DNA of 64,000 nucleotides, taken from assembly GCA_964036155.1 (NCBI GenBank), contig OZ038422.1, positions 3,123,201 to 3,187,200 on the forward strand, read 5' to 3'. Below, in pieces: positions 1 to 13,967 of this stretch; within the stretch, counting starts at the first letter, position 1, and every line of letters starts with the position of its first letter. Origin of the DNA: Diploscapter coronatus (lineage: Eukaryota > Nematoda > Chromadorea > Rhabditida > Rhabditidae). The notes beneath the pieces were generated by a model. That model saw only the letters and a list, made by a program, of their open reading frames with translations, made no database searches and had not been told where the DNA came from. Both the position numbers and the translations under genes were made by a program.

Positions 1-2144
1 TATTCGCAAAATTTCAAATTCATCTGTTTCACAAATCGCGTTTTTATTCGCGAAATGCACTTTCGATGTCCCAATTAGGGGTGGCGAGATGAAATCATTC
101 ATCAGCTCTGTAGGCAACGAACCTACATACAAATTGCAAAGTATTCGTGATCTTCAGAGTTTTCAATGGTATTTCGCGTTGAATTCTAGTTTTTAGTTCC
201 GCGCTTCAAGATCGTATTAAAATATTGTTCGCGTAAGAGCATCGAGGGAAATTTCAAGAGAAAGAGATGTCGTCGTTCGATGCTCATAGAGTGCTCTACG
301 CGCGTCTGTAGTTTGAGACAATTGTTAGTATTCGTTGGTCTTGCAACGGGAGAAATCGCTTGGGGACGAAACGCAGAATTGATGTATGAATAGAAAGATG
401 GATGAAGCGAGTCAAAAGGCACCAGCAGAAAGAAGGGTTTCATATCGGTCGAAGATCGCGGGCTGTGAAACTCGCACAAACACAGCAAGCCGATGATAGC
501 TGCGAGTTGTTGGGATAAAGTGATGAACCAAATTGTGCTGCCTGCCCGAGTTCCTCTGGGAGACATTTACTCAATTGATGGAACAATGCGGACGATTGAT
601 GAGATAAAAATCGCCCGAGATCAAACTACGAACTACTACAGCTGCAAGTTGGCCGCTGACCTCGATTTTTGCTGACTTTGCACTGCATCGCTGCAAATTT
701 GTACTATCGCGATCTTCGATTGATTTTTTCAGCTTCTGATCAAAGAACGAACAGTGCTAACTGAGTCTCTCTCGTACGATTAGTGGTTCAAACTACGCTC
801 CTTTCGAGGTCGTGGAGCCGCGCGATTCCAAACATTTCTCGCAGTTCTAGCAAAACACAAACTGATAATTGATTTGACTGCAGCAACAGCAATCGAAGAG
901 ATTCGAATGAGAGACGCGGGGCGCAGGGGGCGAAGACTAAAGATAACCGATGGAGGAATGGGACGGACAGGGGAAAAGACCGAAACTGCAGCAAGATGAT
1001 GGAGGCAAGACAGGGAGAGAATGCAAAGGACGACGGGGGCAAGGCAAGACGCGACGCAGCAAGCAGCAAACTGAGACGCATAGCACTTTGAGGACGATCA
1101 AAAACCAGTTGCCTCTTCTTCTCCGTTACTACTCATCATCACCAGATCAACCCCCGGATTTTTTCGGCTACTGTTAACTGATAAAATGATCGACATTTGC
1201 GAAGCGCCTCGGCAGCAATATTAATGAACGGATGTTTCTCTTGCAGGACACTGCAGCCGAAAGAACAATGACTGAGGCGATTGGTTCCTGATTGATGCAT
1301 AGATTTTGATAAATGAGAACACAAAAGGCGCTAACAAGTCATCAGTTTTGACAGTTGCGTCTTCGATCAGACTATAGCCTGGTTTCCCTCTTGTTTGTGC
1401 TTCTTCTAGAAAGATCAAGTGTTTAAGAGGTTTCGCAACGGCATCGCGTCTTCTCCGTATTACGGTTTGCAATGGATCATGATCATTTTTGTGCCGAACA
1501 TAAAAATTTCGCGACTAGAGAGACGTGGAGGTCAAAACTTGAGACACAATGATTCAATGACAACACCCCACTCGAAGAAGTGCACCGATCAAAACGTGCA
1601 ACAGCCGAAAGTGCAAAATAATCGAGTGTAGAAGCGCGTGCGCGGTTCGGAAGTAGACAGTACCATGGGAAAATCGCGTGTCGTAAACAAATCAACGCTA
1701 AATCAGACGCCACGCACCGAGAGATACTCGGAAAACAGCCCTATGGGCGCTTAGACGCGCAGAAAATAGAATGGGAAGAAAGAGAAGTTTCGCAAAGGGA
1801 TGAAAAAGCGAGACAACGCAGCAGCAGCAGCGCGCCCTCAGACGCAACGAGTAAAGATCAACGCAGATCGCACAAAAGCACGAATGCGAAATACAACGAA
1901 AACACGAAACTGTAGAAATGGAAGATTTGTGGCCTAAAAGTGCGTCAATGTTAGCAATCAATGAGTCAATGATAATGGCGTCTCAATCAGGACGAAGATG
2001 CGAATTTTTATCAATAAAGACCCCGATCTACGCCCTGCAAGTTATTCAAGAGAAACTTCGACCAAAGCTCGATAAAAAAATCGTAAAAATCAAAAATAGA
2101 AAAAAAAAAAAAAAACGTAAAAGTAATCGAAAAAGCTGACTCAC
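1..2144. other. No supported gene; possible small plus-strand ORF
   Basis: I see no convincing gene here. A 60-codon plus ORF (493-675) is followed by a strong acceptor at 722-732 and a short open segment (733-783) reading LLIKERTVLTESLSYD then stop. The two can be joined in phase 0 from a GTGATG donor after codon 9 of the ORF, but nothing recognisable results. A 126-codon minus ORF (186-566) overlaps the first, so at most one is real. An A-run lies at about 2099-2115. Any remaining 3' exons of the minus-strand gene at 2145-2678 should lie here, but I could not find them. Confidence 0.3.
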
Positions 2145-2678
2145 CAGATCGATATCTCGTCCGTAGTGCTGTTTCCGCCCGGCGTTTTCGGTGAATAATC
2201 ACCGAGTTCTGGCTTGAGAAGGACGTCCATGTTGAATGGCTGCTGCAAATCGTAACTTTTGCACTTTGTCGAAATTTTTCTACACTCAGATAAAAATATT
2301 CAGATGTGTTGCTTAGCTCAGATTCATTTAAATGAATTGTGTTCATGTGAACTTGTAAGGGTTCGGGGAAGCATAAAAGCATAAAAATCAAACTTCGTCA
2401 GGAATTTTTAGGTCAAATCTCTATGCTTCTGGGAAAATTCGCCCAATTTGAAGACGAAATCGTATGGATAAAAAGAAAAATAGCGGAATCCAAGTTAATT
2501 TAAATTTGTACCTGATTTGGAGATGCGGCACAGCCCATGAGAGCGGCGAAGGCAAAAGCCGTCGATGAGCTTGGTCCAGCTAGAGATGCCACCGGCACTG
2601 AAGGGCCTGTCGTGACTGCTTCTGTAGCCATGAGACGATTACGGTAGTGCAAACGCAACAGTTCTTCGTGTGGTTGTA
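2145..2678 (-). CDS. Two internal exons of an unidentified minus-strand gene (partial)
   Basis: Exon 2512-2678 (acceptor ATTGCAG, donor CAG|GTACAA) encodes 55 residues beginning QPHEELLRLHYRNRLMATEA and continuing Ala/Ser/Pro-rich. Exon 2145-2242 (acceptor TTTGCAG, donor TG|GTGAGT) continues in frame with QPFNMDVLLKPELGDYSP and an acidic/Thr-rich stretch. Phases are 2-nt start, phase 0 junction, phase 2 end, so the frame is open across both exons and flanking exons must exist on each side. I see no catalytic motif or membrane segment. The low-complexity Ala/Ser/Pro composition would suit a linker of a regulatory protein, but that is inference. I do not recognise the family. The CpG-rich patches at 3.3-4.1 kb and 7.6-7.8 kb lie upstream and could contain its promoter. 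Confidence 0.65.
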
Positions 2679-5500
2679 CTGCAATTTTAAAATAGTTAGC
2701 GTAAATCGCCAAACTATAGGATACAGTAAATTTGTCATGTACGAGAAATTGGGGACGAGATTAAGTGGGGATTCTAGAAAAGTGCGACGACTAATGGCCT
2801 AAATTTGAGACGATTGTCTCTTGAAATGAGTTTAAAGATCGACATAATATTGACATGGTAAATTTTCACGCAGAAATCACGACCGCAGATTGTTGACGGG
2901 AAATCGAAAATGGCAATGGAGGCGAGAAACCATATAAACTTCATAAGACAATTATGATGGGAGAAGGAAACACAAAGAAAGTCATCGCCTGTTGAGGCGA
3001 TTCGCTTTCAGGAGATCAAAAGTCGGGCTGGAAGCAGGGGACGCGGAGAAGTCGAAATAATACAACAATCATGAAAAACGAAAAGATGAAAAATGGGAGA
3101 GTAGAGAATGAATGGGTCTGTTGATGAAGAGAGAGAGCGACGAAAAGATAGTAATCATGAACCCAGCGGGGGTAAAAAGAGAGCGGTTGGCGGGGTCTGA
3201 CTGACTGAAGGAAGGAAGGTAGGGAGGGAGGGAGAGAAATGGGAGAAATGGGGAGAAACAGCCAGAGACTGAAGCAAAGGGTGAGTGTGCGCGATAAACA
3301 ATGATCAAAAACCAAGGGAAGTGAGGGGAAGGCGGGCTGGCGCGAGACACTGCAGCCGGCTGCAGAGGGCACAGACGACGATGCAGTCGCGGCGAGAGAG
3401 CGAGCGGGTTAGACAAACAGAACAGACCCATTTGAATATGTGCCAGAGATAAAGACATATATATATATATAGACGCGCAAGTCCAGAGAACAACGCTCGA
3501 CATTCGTGAAGACGAAGAGAGTCCCAGATGTGGAGGAATGTCGAAATATCGCTTTATCCGAATATATTCGAGAAAGAGAACAACGAAACACGCAGTGAAT
3601 CACGAGAGGATGGAGAGTGGGCAGAAAGTTGCGAAATATCAATGGCTGTCATTCATAAGCAGAGAAAACGATATAAATGCAGAGATTGGTCGCTTTAGCA
3701 GCAGAAATGAACCAAAGGCAGAAAGAGCATCAGCACAGCGCTGAAAAATGGAAAGAGCAGATCGGGGATCGCCGCGTGCGACCGCCGTGACGCGGCGTGG
3801 GACGATCGCTCGCGCTGAGACTCGGAGCGATCTGCACCCTTTCATTTCTAAGACCAAAGATCCACCCAGACCTCTCTCTCTCTGCGTCTCTCTTACCAGC
3901 TACTTACTTTGCAGCGAAGAGACATACTCACAAAGGGTCGAGGGTGTTCAGAGGTTCCTCTCGTTTTTCTATTCCTCGCCGCAGCATCGCTTGGTCTCTC
4001 GGTCTTTCAGCTCGTGTGCTTTATGATACCCTGCGCTTCCTCGCTGAGAAGAAAAATCAACCATTTACCCACACCCATTACTGTTCTTTCGCAATGACTT
4101 CGACCAGTTTTTGCGCCGCTTCGAAGAATGTCGGGAAAATGAGAATAGACGAGTAATTGCAGTTGCTAATTTGAATGAGAAGAAGACTTTCGCTGAAACG
4201 GAAGTTGAAAGGTCGACAATCATGAAAGCAAAAACTCAATGGCCATAAATTAAAAGGCGGTTTTGTTGCAGAACTCACTGAATACATTACGCGTCCTATT
4301 TCTGGCTTTGACTGCTCGGAAAACAGTTCCCGCATTACTTTCCATGTGATACTCTTTGTCAGTTGGGTAAACAATGATGTGATGTGTATAATCGAGATTC
4401 TTAACTTCCTCAGATGAAATTCGATGTTGCGATCTCGTGCAATCCCTCGAAATCTCGAAATAGTAAGGCGCAGAGAACTGATGCGATGAAAATACTCTAT
4501 CGACATAAATAAGGCTAATTTTAGTGCTCGTAAAAGTTCGCCTGAAGCAGAATGCATAGGTTCAAGCGAGCGAGCGAGCGAGAGCAGATCTGCAAGGCCA
4601 ATGAGCTTTCAATTTCTCCATTATTTCGTCGTCTCTTTTGGCCAGACATTCCTTTCATCGGGCTGTGCTCTGCATACTTTGCTTGCAGCAGCAGCAGAAT
4701 GATCAGTTGGCATGCAACAATTGGGTGGATTTGAATAACTCTGGACGAAATCTCAGCCTGGATTTAGAAAACTACGCCTTATTGTGGGGGAGATATCACT
4801 GATCACCAGTGCTTTTCAGTCGTTCTGCAGTTGCATGGTTATTCGAGCCACATGTTGTGTTTCTGCTCGCCGACGAGAGTATGTCGTGCAGCCATCGAAA
4901 ATACGACAGCCGAGCTTTGAGTGGGAGGCAGTAAGGAATGACATGCGGAAGTAGTTCTCGCAGAGTTCTGTTCGAATTGAGTCAGCAACAGCGCCACGAC
5001 TAAAAACTAAAGGATCGCGTTGCGGATTTTCCGGGATCGCAAATGAGAGCTGCTACGTGTTTATCCAAAATCGCATTCCTAATGAAATGGGGGAAATTCA
5101 CGTAGTACAATCCTTTTCGATTCGTAGGGAATTCTAGTTGAATTGCGAAGTATAAAGACCATAAGATTAGTTGCTCGAAAGGACGCGCTCGCAACGCGAC
5201 CTTTTCCGATTTATAGGTTATTTTTCGATGAAAAACTAGGAATTGTTGAACACGTCATCTTAAGTACACTTTGCTCTGCGTGGAAGGAATGGCACGCGCA
5301 TTGCACTTTGACTGATCTATTCTTAGAATCACTCTTCATGATGTGCTCCCCGTGGCGTGTTTGTGCCTATGTTTGCATTGTGCTTTTTGAATCCAGTGCG
5401 CGATGCGGCGCGTCTAAGCGACGCGATTCACCATTAAATCAAAGGCACCGCGATCTCAAACTCTGATCGCATGCGATCTTTCGCTTCGCTCTTTTCAAAA
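2679..5500. promoter_or_regulatory. GC/CpG-rich, purine- and CT-tract region, candidate promoter
   Basis: No coding exon could be supported. The stretch has GAGAGA/GGAAGG purine tracts (3060-3260), a perfect 16-bp palindrome CTGCAGCCGGCTGCAG near 3351-3366, a TA dinucleotide run (about 3457-3470), a CpG-rich block (3760-3840), a CT-rich tract (3870-3900) and CGAG tetranucleotide repeats near 4565-4582. Compared with the AT-rich DNA to the right it looks like a promoter or enhancer zone of the minus-strand gene at 2145-2678. That is inference from composition and position only. Confidence 0.25.
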
Positions 5501-7440
5501 CGCTCATAAAATCTCATGTGCGTGGGGAGCGCGGCTGATAGTTCTCCTGTTGCAAAAACAAAATCAAATTAGCCCTTTGAAATTCGGCGGAATGATCAAA
5601 ACAGCGCCCCTAATCATAAAATTTAGTAAATGATTGTTTTCGAGCACTTTTCGCAGTATGAATTGGAGAGTGCATAGAAAACATCCCGCTCGCGCTCTAG
5701 AGATCAGTCGCGTAGAAATGCGCGAGAAAAATGAAAACAGAACCGACCAAAGCCTCATTCGTAAACAGCTTATACGTGTTTTGAATATATGCAAGTGGCA
5801 TTTTAATCTACGATACTACATAGAAATGTTCTACACTGATCAATTTTGAAAATGGCACGTATCGAGAGTTCATCTAACCACCAATTAGAAATAAGTTTAG
5901 ACAAAAATCGCCTGATCTATGACCAGAGTTCTCGATGAATTCACTCGAATAGCAAACTACGAGTAATGCACTAATTTTTTGTGAAACTAAATTGCTTCCA
6001 AATTTAGATCATTACCGAGGCAGTTGTGAAGGTGAAATTTGATTAATAAGTAATGAAATTATAATTGCGAATGAGAAGCGATCAGAAATCGGGAACCAGC
6101 ACGATAAAATGGCACAAACGAAATTAAGGATGCAGGATTATTTATCAGTGAAAAGACTTTTGATATTTACTCGTGACTTCATCAAGCAAACACTGTTGAC
6201 AGAGGAACAACAATAAATGTGTTTCTTGAGATATAAATGGCAAATTCGACTATCGCTAATCCTAAAATGAAGCCAAAGTAGCGAAATTTGTCTTTGATGT
6301 GGCAGAATCAAAGATAGCTCGAATATCAACTTTTGAGCATTTCTAGATGCAGATATTCTGCTACCAAAAGTAACATAATATGATAACGACTATCCATCCA
6401 TATTTTTGTGCAAAGATTATTTTGAGCCAGAAAGAGTTCAAAAGTCTAACTACAAACACGAGAGCGATGAAAAATGCGCTCGCATAACGACATTGGTCTC
6501 GATTGCAGCGGAATAGAATGCGCAGATAAGAAAATAAGACGAAAAGCAAAAATGAGCCTGGAAATAGGGAGCACGGAAAGAAAGACGAAAGGCCGCTTGA
6601 GTCAGGTTGAGAGTTGACAAGTCAAAGATTCAAAAACGCGAAGACGAAAGTACGAAAGAGCAGAAAACTCGAGAAAATGCAAGGGCTAAACAAATTTGCT
6701 GGAAATCATAGAGGTTTTTCCTTGAGTCAGCTTATTGAGCTCAATAGATCAATTTTATTTCTGGAAGAAAGTCCACAGTCCACACACCGTCAATTTGGAA
6801 ACCCATCAATTGCGGGAAGGAAAGGCGGTGAGCCTTCTAGAAGTCATTAAAAATAGTCAAGCTCTATAGATTGACTGGAAGATTCTTCTAGTTTGAAGCT
6901 GAACTAGTCGCGATAAATAAGAGTGGATGACATTTTCAAAAGCCATTCAAATTTTTGAGCTCAAATGATCAATAAAAGTATTGCTTTCTGATCTCCAGCA
7001 CATATCAGTAAGAATTTCGTAAATTTATCATCATGAGTGACAGACATAAACCGATTTAACGAGAGGCGTCCTTGCAATGAAATGTCACAGACTATAAATT
7101 TCATCAAGGTTGGCAATAAGGAACTCCATTCTAGTCTAAAGTCAACACCAATAATTGCAGAATTCAAGTTCACTCTGTGGAAGTGAGAACCTCGCATATG
7201 TGTATGAAATGTGAAATCAAACCATCATCATTTCTTTCAATGAAATGAGAGTTCAAAGAATCGACTGGCATCATGGTTTCAAAACCAAAGAAAACCCCTT
7301 TAGTCAACAAAGTATTACAAATCGCGTTTGATAAAGCCAGATTGGAGAGTTAATTTCTCAAAACGATGATATCATGATGAAAATTGAGTAGGATTGTAAA
7401 CTATGGCATGTCCTACGCTACAAGAGGATAATGGATAAAC
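5501..7440. other. Non-coding, nothing recognised
   Basis: AT-rich sequence with only short open frames. I see no paired splice sites enclosing a coding-like frame. Confidence 0.5.
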
Positions 7441-7481
7441 GGCTATTTATCCGCTGGAAAAGGCGATTTAGCAAAGTCTCT

Positions 7482-7830
7482 GCGTGTGTGTGTGTGTGTG
7501 CATGCATTATTTGCAGCAGTAGCAGCAGATAGCTGAGGTGAAAGAACGATTACCAGACTGCAGACTGGTAAACATGGGCATTTGACTGAGGACGCAGGGG
7601 TCGGGCCCGACGAGGTGATCTTCGCCCGGAGAGGGGCATCTCTCGCCTTCTTTCCGTTCCCAACATACTTCCTTTCTCCTTCTTCTTCTTCTTTTTCTGC
7701 TCTATGCGTCGTTCTTTTCTGAGGGTAGTTATTTTAGTTCCTGGTTAGAGCGCGCAAACGTCGTTCGAGTCGTGTTTTTGCCGGTTTTGTTCTACGAATC
7801 GCCACGTCGCCATCTCGCGAATTGTTCTTT
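7482..7830. promoter_or_regulatory. GT microsatellite followed by GC-rich block
   Basis: A GT dinucleotide run (7482-7500) is followed by a GC-rich segment (7560-7640) with short self-complementary parts (CAGACTGCAGACTGG) and a CT/TTC-rich tract to 7700. The composition contrasts with both flanks. It may be a distal promoter or 5' exon of the minus-strand gene to the left, but no start codon with a supported exon structure could be assigned. Confidence 0.2.
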
Positions 7831-10800
7831 TGTTCTGATGGAATTTTTCGTCTTTATACTGGTGAAAAACAAGTGATTCATAATTTTATAGTCGAAATTT
7901 TTTTTCCAAATCTAGAAAGATAATGAAGTCGAACTCTTGGAAATTGTATGTACGGGCAAGAGAATAAGGCAAAACTCTTCTCTTCCACATGCTATATTTT
8001 CAAGCCACTACTTACTTTTCCAGACTGATCAAAAATTTCGTAGTTCTGCTGTTGCTTTCTTAAAATTTTTCGCGGCGAAAATAAGTACGTGCGTTTAGCA
8101 AGAATTTGGAGCTCTACTCACTCTTGAAAATAAGATTTTCATGAGGGAGAGAATAGGATTTAGTCGGATAGCTCTGTGGAAAATCTTCGGCACGTGAGAT
8201 TATCATAGCGGGAAATAAAGTTGGACCTGGCTCAGCAAGTAGTGCAGGGCTCAAAAACTATTTTATCGAAAAAGAAGAAACGTCGTGCAGAAACAGAATC
8301 TGACTTCCTTATTGGGGGACTATTGGCAGATATGCAATTATGCAGTGGGTTGTTTACGTCTGGGAAATTTTGCTAGGAAGTCCCTGATAAATGAATCAGC
8401 ACGCTGGCTGAAGAGTCGTTGAAAGCAACATTGTTAGCAAAATTTTGTCGGAATTATTGTCAATAACCAATTGCCTGAGGTGAGTAAATGATACTGGCTT
8501 TTGATGCGAGTGAATTAATGCGTTGTTTGAAGCAGACTTTAGGCTAATACATCATACTTATGGAATAAGTTATAGACGACTACTTGTAAATACGCAATGC
8601 ACACTTTGCATATTCAAACTTGGGCATCGTTTATTTGGTCTCAAGTTATCGGTCACTGAAAATAGCTCAGACGCTGACTTTCTCCTAAATCTTAATGTTA
8701 GAAGAAAGTCATTATTTCCTAGTGTAAAATTTGTTTGAAGAAATCACGTCGAAAATTGTTGACTAGATTGGAAGAAAAAGGAAATCTGCAAAAATCCGGT
8801 GATTAAGATAAAGCATAGTTCTTCTTGGAACCATGAATCTGCATCTATTTTCCATTTTGGTTTCCGCTTATTTCCTAAGATCAAGGAAAACGTTCATCTA
8901 ATAAATCCTAGCAAGTTAACAATGCCTGAGTCAGCGAGGATTTGCATTTCTGCATAAACAATGCAGATATGTTTCAAAATAGCCCATGAGCTGAGGATTA
9001 TTACAGTAGGATATTGATTTAACCCTTTATTTGGTGTTCACACTAGAATTATCAAGGAAGGAGTTTGCATAAATCAAAAAACTGCAAGGAATAATTTTCG
9101 CATACTAATATGCTTTAAATTATTGCAATCCTGGTATTTTAAGTTATATCGGTATTTTCTACTCTAGGTTCTCAAGCTATAATCCTCAAGAAAAATGACA
9201 TGAGTAATATCATAGTCACAAAATAAATTTAATTAGCGTGCTAGTATGTAGCAAAATAGAGTTAAACTAAAGGGTTTTTACAGTAGGATTGTTCAGCTAA
9301 CTTTAAGTTTGTATGCTTTAATTCTTAAGAGTTTTCATGAACCACACTGCCTTAAAATAATTGCCTTATCGGCGCATTTTTAGAATTCATTATTTTTGCA
9401 GCCTTAGGTTATTTTATTCAGTCTTCTTCGTATATTTCGTTATATTTAGCGCATTCTATGATTCATTGAATCTATTTTCGCGCTGTTTCTCGTGTACTCG
9501 AGTATTGTTACCTGGCCAGTACGTTTTCCAAGTTATAACATATGTAACGCTGAGGGATGGAAGTTAGAAAATGACAGGAATATCTCATTTTTCGCCGCGG
9601 GCAATTTTTATCTTCTGCTCTTTCTCTGCAAAAAGTCTCGGAGCCAGAGAGATCAAACTAACAACGCAAAAGTAGCAGCTCGGAGGGAGAGGAAGAAAAA
9701 TGATGAGCCGATAGAAAATAGAAGTGGCAGGGATAAATGTGAGGAGAAGGGCCTAAATGAGCAGAAATGGGGATAAAAAATATGGAGGAAAATGGCAATT
9801 ACAATCGTCTAGATATTAGATGTTGCAAAAGTAGCAGGGAATTATGGTAGGGTGTAACAAAGTCATGTGCGAGTAATTGAAAGATAATTTTGGTACTTTT
9901 ATGGCGCATAAGTTGATTGAATTGAAAAAATACCAAGAGGATGCCAAAATTTAGTGAAACATTATTTTAATATTTTGACGAACAAAGATAATCTGAATAA
10001 TTTGAGAATAAATGTTTAAATTTTAGTTACGAGGAATACCAAACACTGAATGAAATTATTGCAAAGAGTGGCCTAAATTCGCGAAAAATATTTTAACAGA
10101 GTGTGATAAACTTGAAAAAGTCAAGTGCAAATCATTCAACAGGAGTTTAATCAATTTAAACACGAAAAGATAACTGGATTCTGTAGGAGTAATTTCGATG
10201 ATATGTCGAAATTTTACAACGTATTAACAAAAACACATCTGCATTAATTAGCCCTAGACAGGGTTTGTAGTGTCTAAAAATACGGTACGTACGTATTCCG
10301 AATAAATAATGTAAACACAGAATTAATTATCTACTAAGAATTAGATATAATGCGCATAAATTTTCTGATACATGATAAAAATAAAGGCTGTACTTTCCAA
10401 TAATAAATCTCGAGTCTGGAAGTACATAAAAATAAGTATCGCTTTAAGATTTAGAGTTTAAGATCCGGGTACAGAAAAGCGGTGCTCGAATGAGCTTTGG
10501 CTTATAATTGATGAGTTCATTTTTCGCGTCGATTTGCAAAACGCCATCATTTATCTCTCAAATTGAGAACAGTGCAGTCGTGAAAATAGCGCAAAATCTC
10601 AAAATCCCAAAATTTACAGCTTGAAAGCAGCAACCAGAACAGAAAATTCGATTTTTTTGGTTGAAAAATATATATTGCCATCAATTGCAAAAGAAGATTC
10701 ATGACTTCACCCGCTACTTCTCGAGTACATATTTAATTTTTAAATGTCACAGTAAATCGAAAACTTTTAATGTTGTCGTAAATTATAGAAAAAAATGAAA

Positions 10801-13135
10801 GATAGTAATTTTGGAGGTTCACTAAAATTTTTAGATCAAAACATCCGGCTCGTTCTTTCAACAACCCAAAGTATATCATTGCAAAGTTGGAGAAGGGGTG
10901 AATCGTTTGCAGGATCTCATAAGTTAAAAATTAGCTGAAGTGCGTAACGAAATCATTTTCTGCCAATTAACGTGCGCTATAAAGTTCTTAAAGAGAATTC
11001 ATTAACTCGGCGAACTTATGAATTATGAATGTTTATGAGAATTCTACGTACTTTGATCGCAAATTTTAATTAGACGCTGTATGGAAAGGCCCGTATAGAA
11101 ATTGTAATCTTTCATCAGTCATATAATTCGGGAGCATACTAAAATGAAATGTTTCTCCAAATTTAATCTCCTTATTGTAGTATCGACATTTCAATAAATT
11201 AAATTTTTCTGGGAGATGATGAAATGATAGGTTTATCGTATTAAAATTCGATACTTATGACATTTGAAATCTCAAAATGAATTTGGTTCAGGAAACTAAT
11301 GGTTATATCAAAAATCGCATTGTTAATTCGATTTTTCCTTGTCTTTAAACAAGAAGAAAAATCTCAAAAACGGCTATAAATTTTGATATTCTGAGTAAAC
11401 TAAAGTCTCAAGATACGCTTCATAAATTTATGGGGGTTGAATAAAACATGAGACCATTAATCATTTACCTCAGCGTTTTTTTCAAAATTAACCCTGAATA
11501 CTTTATCAAAAATCCAACAAATGTCACTTCAGAATGTCAAAAAGTAGGTTTCAAAGAATAAGTGAGCTGTATCAAATTTTAAATGGTCATTAGTCGCTTT
11601 CTAGTGGCAAAAGTATACATTCCTCAAAATAACCGTGCAAACATTGTGATCTCTATCACATATCCATATCAAAAATCTAAAAATTGTTCGATTTTAATGT
11701 CGGTCTGAACTTTGCTCGTCTAAATTTCAGACTTCAATTCATTAAGCGAAGTCTTATTTAAAAGGGGATTATCATTATTCACTTGGATTTTAACCAACCG
11801 CCCTCAAGCACATATCTAGTTCTTTATCCCCTAACAACAGCCGCCATCCTACACGGCAAATCCCTAAGTCTTTAAAATTTCAGAAAAATTTCGATGCGAT
11901 TTCTAAGATTCCTGGAAACTCGCCGACCAGACATTTACAAGGGATTAATCAGAACAAAGTAGAAATTTAAAATATATATATTTAGTTATTCGAAATTTAA
12001 TAGGATACAAAATAGGCAGATTTTCGAAAATCCGTATTTGGAGATACAAATTTCACTCGAATAAAAACATCCGCCGAAATTTTGTAACACAAAAGCGATC
12101 TAAATTTGTGTTTGTTGAAAATTTGGCATTAATGCTAATCTTCGATTTCACATTTTCGCATTTCGGATTTCCACGCTCAAGCAACGAATTTTCGTTTGGG
12201 ATTACGGTAGTTTGAAGTATTGCGATTAAAGAAGAATTGGAAATACCACATTACATGTTTATCATATAAGAAATTCGTATCCTTTCGTCAGAAGTATCAT
12301 AGATCTAAGCTCTGGATTACTGTAGTTTCAAATTATCTATGCATTTAGACTCTTTCCGCTAAAAATTCATTTTTCTTCATGCTTGAAAATATGAACTTCG
12401 GAATATGGTGCATTGCAGTGATGCAGAATAAATTAGACAATGCCCCAAGTCTGTGGCTATTATTGCAATTTGCAGAGTTTTGCAGGGCGGATAGCAGAAA
12501 TAACTAGAGGCGTGTTTTTGCTGCTGCACATAGAATGCGAACAGCAAAAAAAGTATTGCATAAGACTGCAACAGAAGCAGCAGAACATGTAAAGATGTAG
12601 ACATGAAAGCCAAAGACCGCGAGGAAATTATGATCGAATGTTTGAGGCAGGACTTGTAGGGTTATGACCAAAATAAAGCATAATTATGAGTAGAATAACA
12701 GATCGGACCTGACATGGCTAAAGTGGGCATTACCAATATGAATAAAGCTGAACTTGAGAATCCTATACTTTGAGAAGGAATAACTAATAGGCAATGAACC
12801 ATAACAATAGTGACGATTTGTTCAGTAAGGCAGAGATCTAGAAAGGAAGATGAACTTCTGAATGATAAAAAAGTAATGAGTCGAATCAACTCATCACACA
12901 CTGAGAATAACATGGTCTATTTATCGGAAGTGGGTATGAGTCAATTTTCGATATTTCTGGAATAAATGAGCATGTCTAGGAAAAGTATAGGTTGATCTAG
13001 ACGAGCTCTGACTAATATTCACACATTTATGTTTATGCTACGGATATGACTTTTCGATTAAAAATTGCACACATCTCTCGCAATGATTAGCCAGACCAAG
13101 ACCCATAATCTTCACGCACTCCTCTCCCTCCAGTC
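7831..13135. other. Long AT-rich non-coding stretch
   Basis: I could support no exon. The texture is recurrent short A-runs and T-runs at roughly helical spacing (for example 10.6-11.7 kb), as in nematode intronic or intergenic DNA with periodic An/Tn clusters. A weak minus-strand exon candidate (about 8588-8661, acceptor TTTTCAG) was noted but not accepted. Confidence 0.4.
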
Positions 13136-13139
13136 AATT

Positions 13140-13325
13140 TGCTTCCGGGTATTTTATTTACGAGAGACATTCGTCTAAAATACGACTTTTCAGACATAGA
13201 TTTCTTGAAAACATCCCCCATAAAAATAGGAGTTCAACGATTTCATCGTATTTTTAGACGGGTATAATATCGACTTAAAATAGGCGAATGTCTACGATAT
13301 TTGTAAGTACCAGGGAGCTTGATGC
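13140..13325. mobile_element. Degenerate TIR element (MITE-like)
   Basis: The left end (GGGTATTTTATTTACGAGAG then ACATTCGTCTAAAATA) matches, with mismatches, the reverse complement of the right end (about 13268-13320, ending AGTACCAGGGAGC). The inverted arms are about 45 bp around a ~95-bp centre. No coding capacity. It is either an old non-autonomous DNA transposon or a diverged palindrome. Confidence 0.45.
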
Positions 13326-13967
13326 TTCTAGTATACTCTCGGAAGTGTGTAAATGTAAACTAGAGGGCAAAATTCAGATGATCAAATGTTTCATAATAAA
13401 TGCTAATTGAACTATATCAGGTGTTATTTCAAATGGATTTCAATTTGAATCACTTGTAATTACGATTGCTCTTAATTTGCTAGAATGCCTGACATTTGCG
13501 AAATGCCAAATTTTGAACCAAATGACAGAAATGATACGATAGTTGATAATTGCGAAGTTTAGCGGCACAAATACTACAGTCTTTGGTTGAAAAGCGACGT
13601 TTTTCAATTCGAAATGATAGATTACAATTTGATGAAGGGAAAATGGAGAAATTTCTTGAGGAAACATCACGAACTGTAGAATGCAATATTGATTCCACAC
13701 TCATATTTGAATCAATGAACATGACGGAAGTTTAAAAGACAAAATGGAAGAAAAATGGTCGGATGACGAAAATACTGCAAATTTGGGGATCATCAGAAAA
13801 ATTTTAACCGAAAATAACCACAAAAATTCTCATATCGTTGAAAGTTCGTCAGATTTGGAGCCAAATTGAAGATAAAAATGAAAAAAAAAAACTGCTTTAA
13901 TTGGCTGAATGAGTTTCCAAAGTTTAGAAAAGTGTCAAATAGGAAGTAAATAATCTTTTAGCCTGAT

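Noticed and set aside
186..566. 126-codon minus ORF with a signal-peptide-like start
   Set aside because: No recognised mature domain or expression context, and a competing ORF on the other strand (493-675).
3069..3503. 144-codon minus ORF and its overlapping frames
   Set aside because: Created by purine-rich simple sequence (GAGAG/GGAAGG); several frames are open at once.
4078..4557. 159-codon minus ORF
   Set aside because: Ser/Phe/Leu-rich with no motif, no splice sites and no coding-like codon pattern; it lies in a compositionally biased region where long ORFs arise by chance.
8588..8661. Possible minus exon after a TTTTCAG acceptor
   Set aside because: The frame is open and the acceptor good, but no partner exons or protein-like conservation could be seen, and the plus strand has an equally long ORF.
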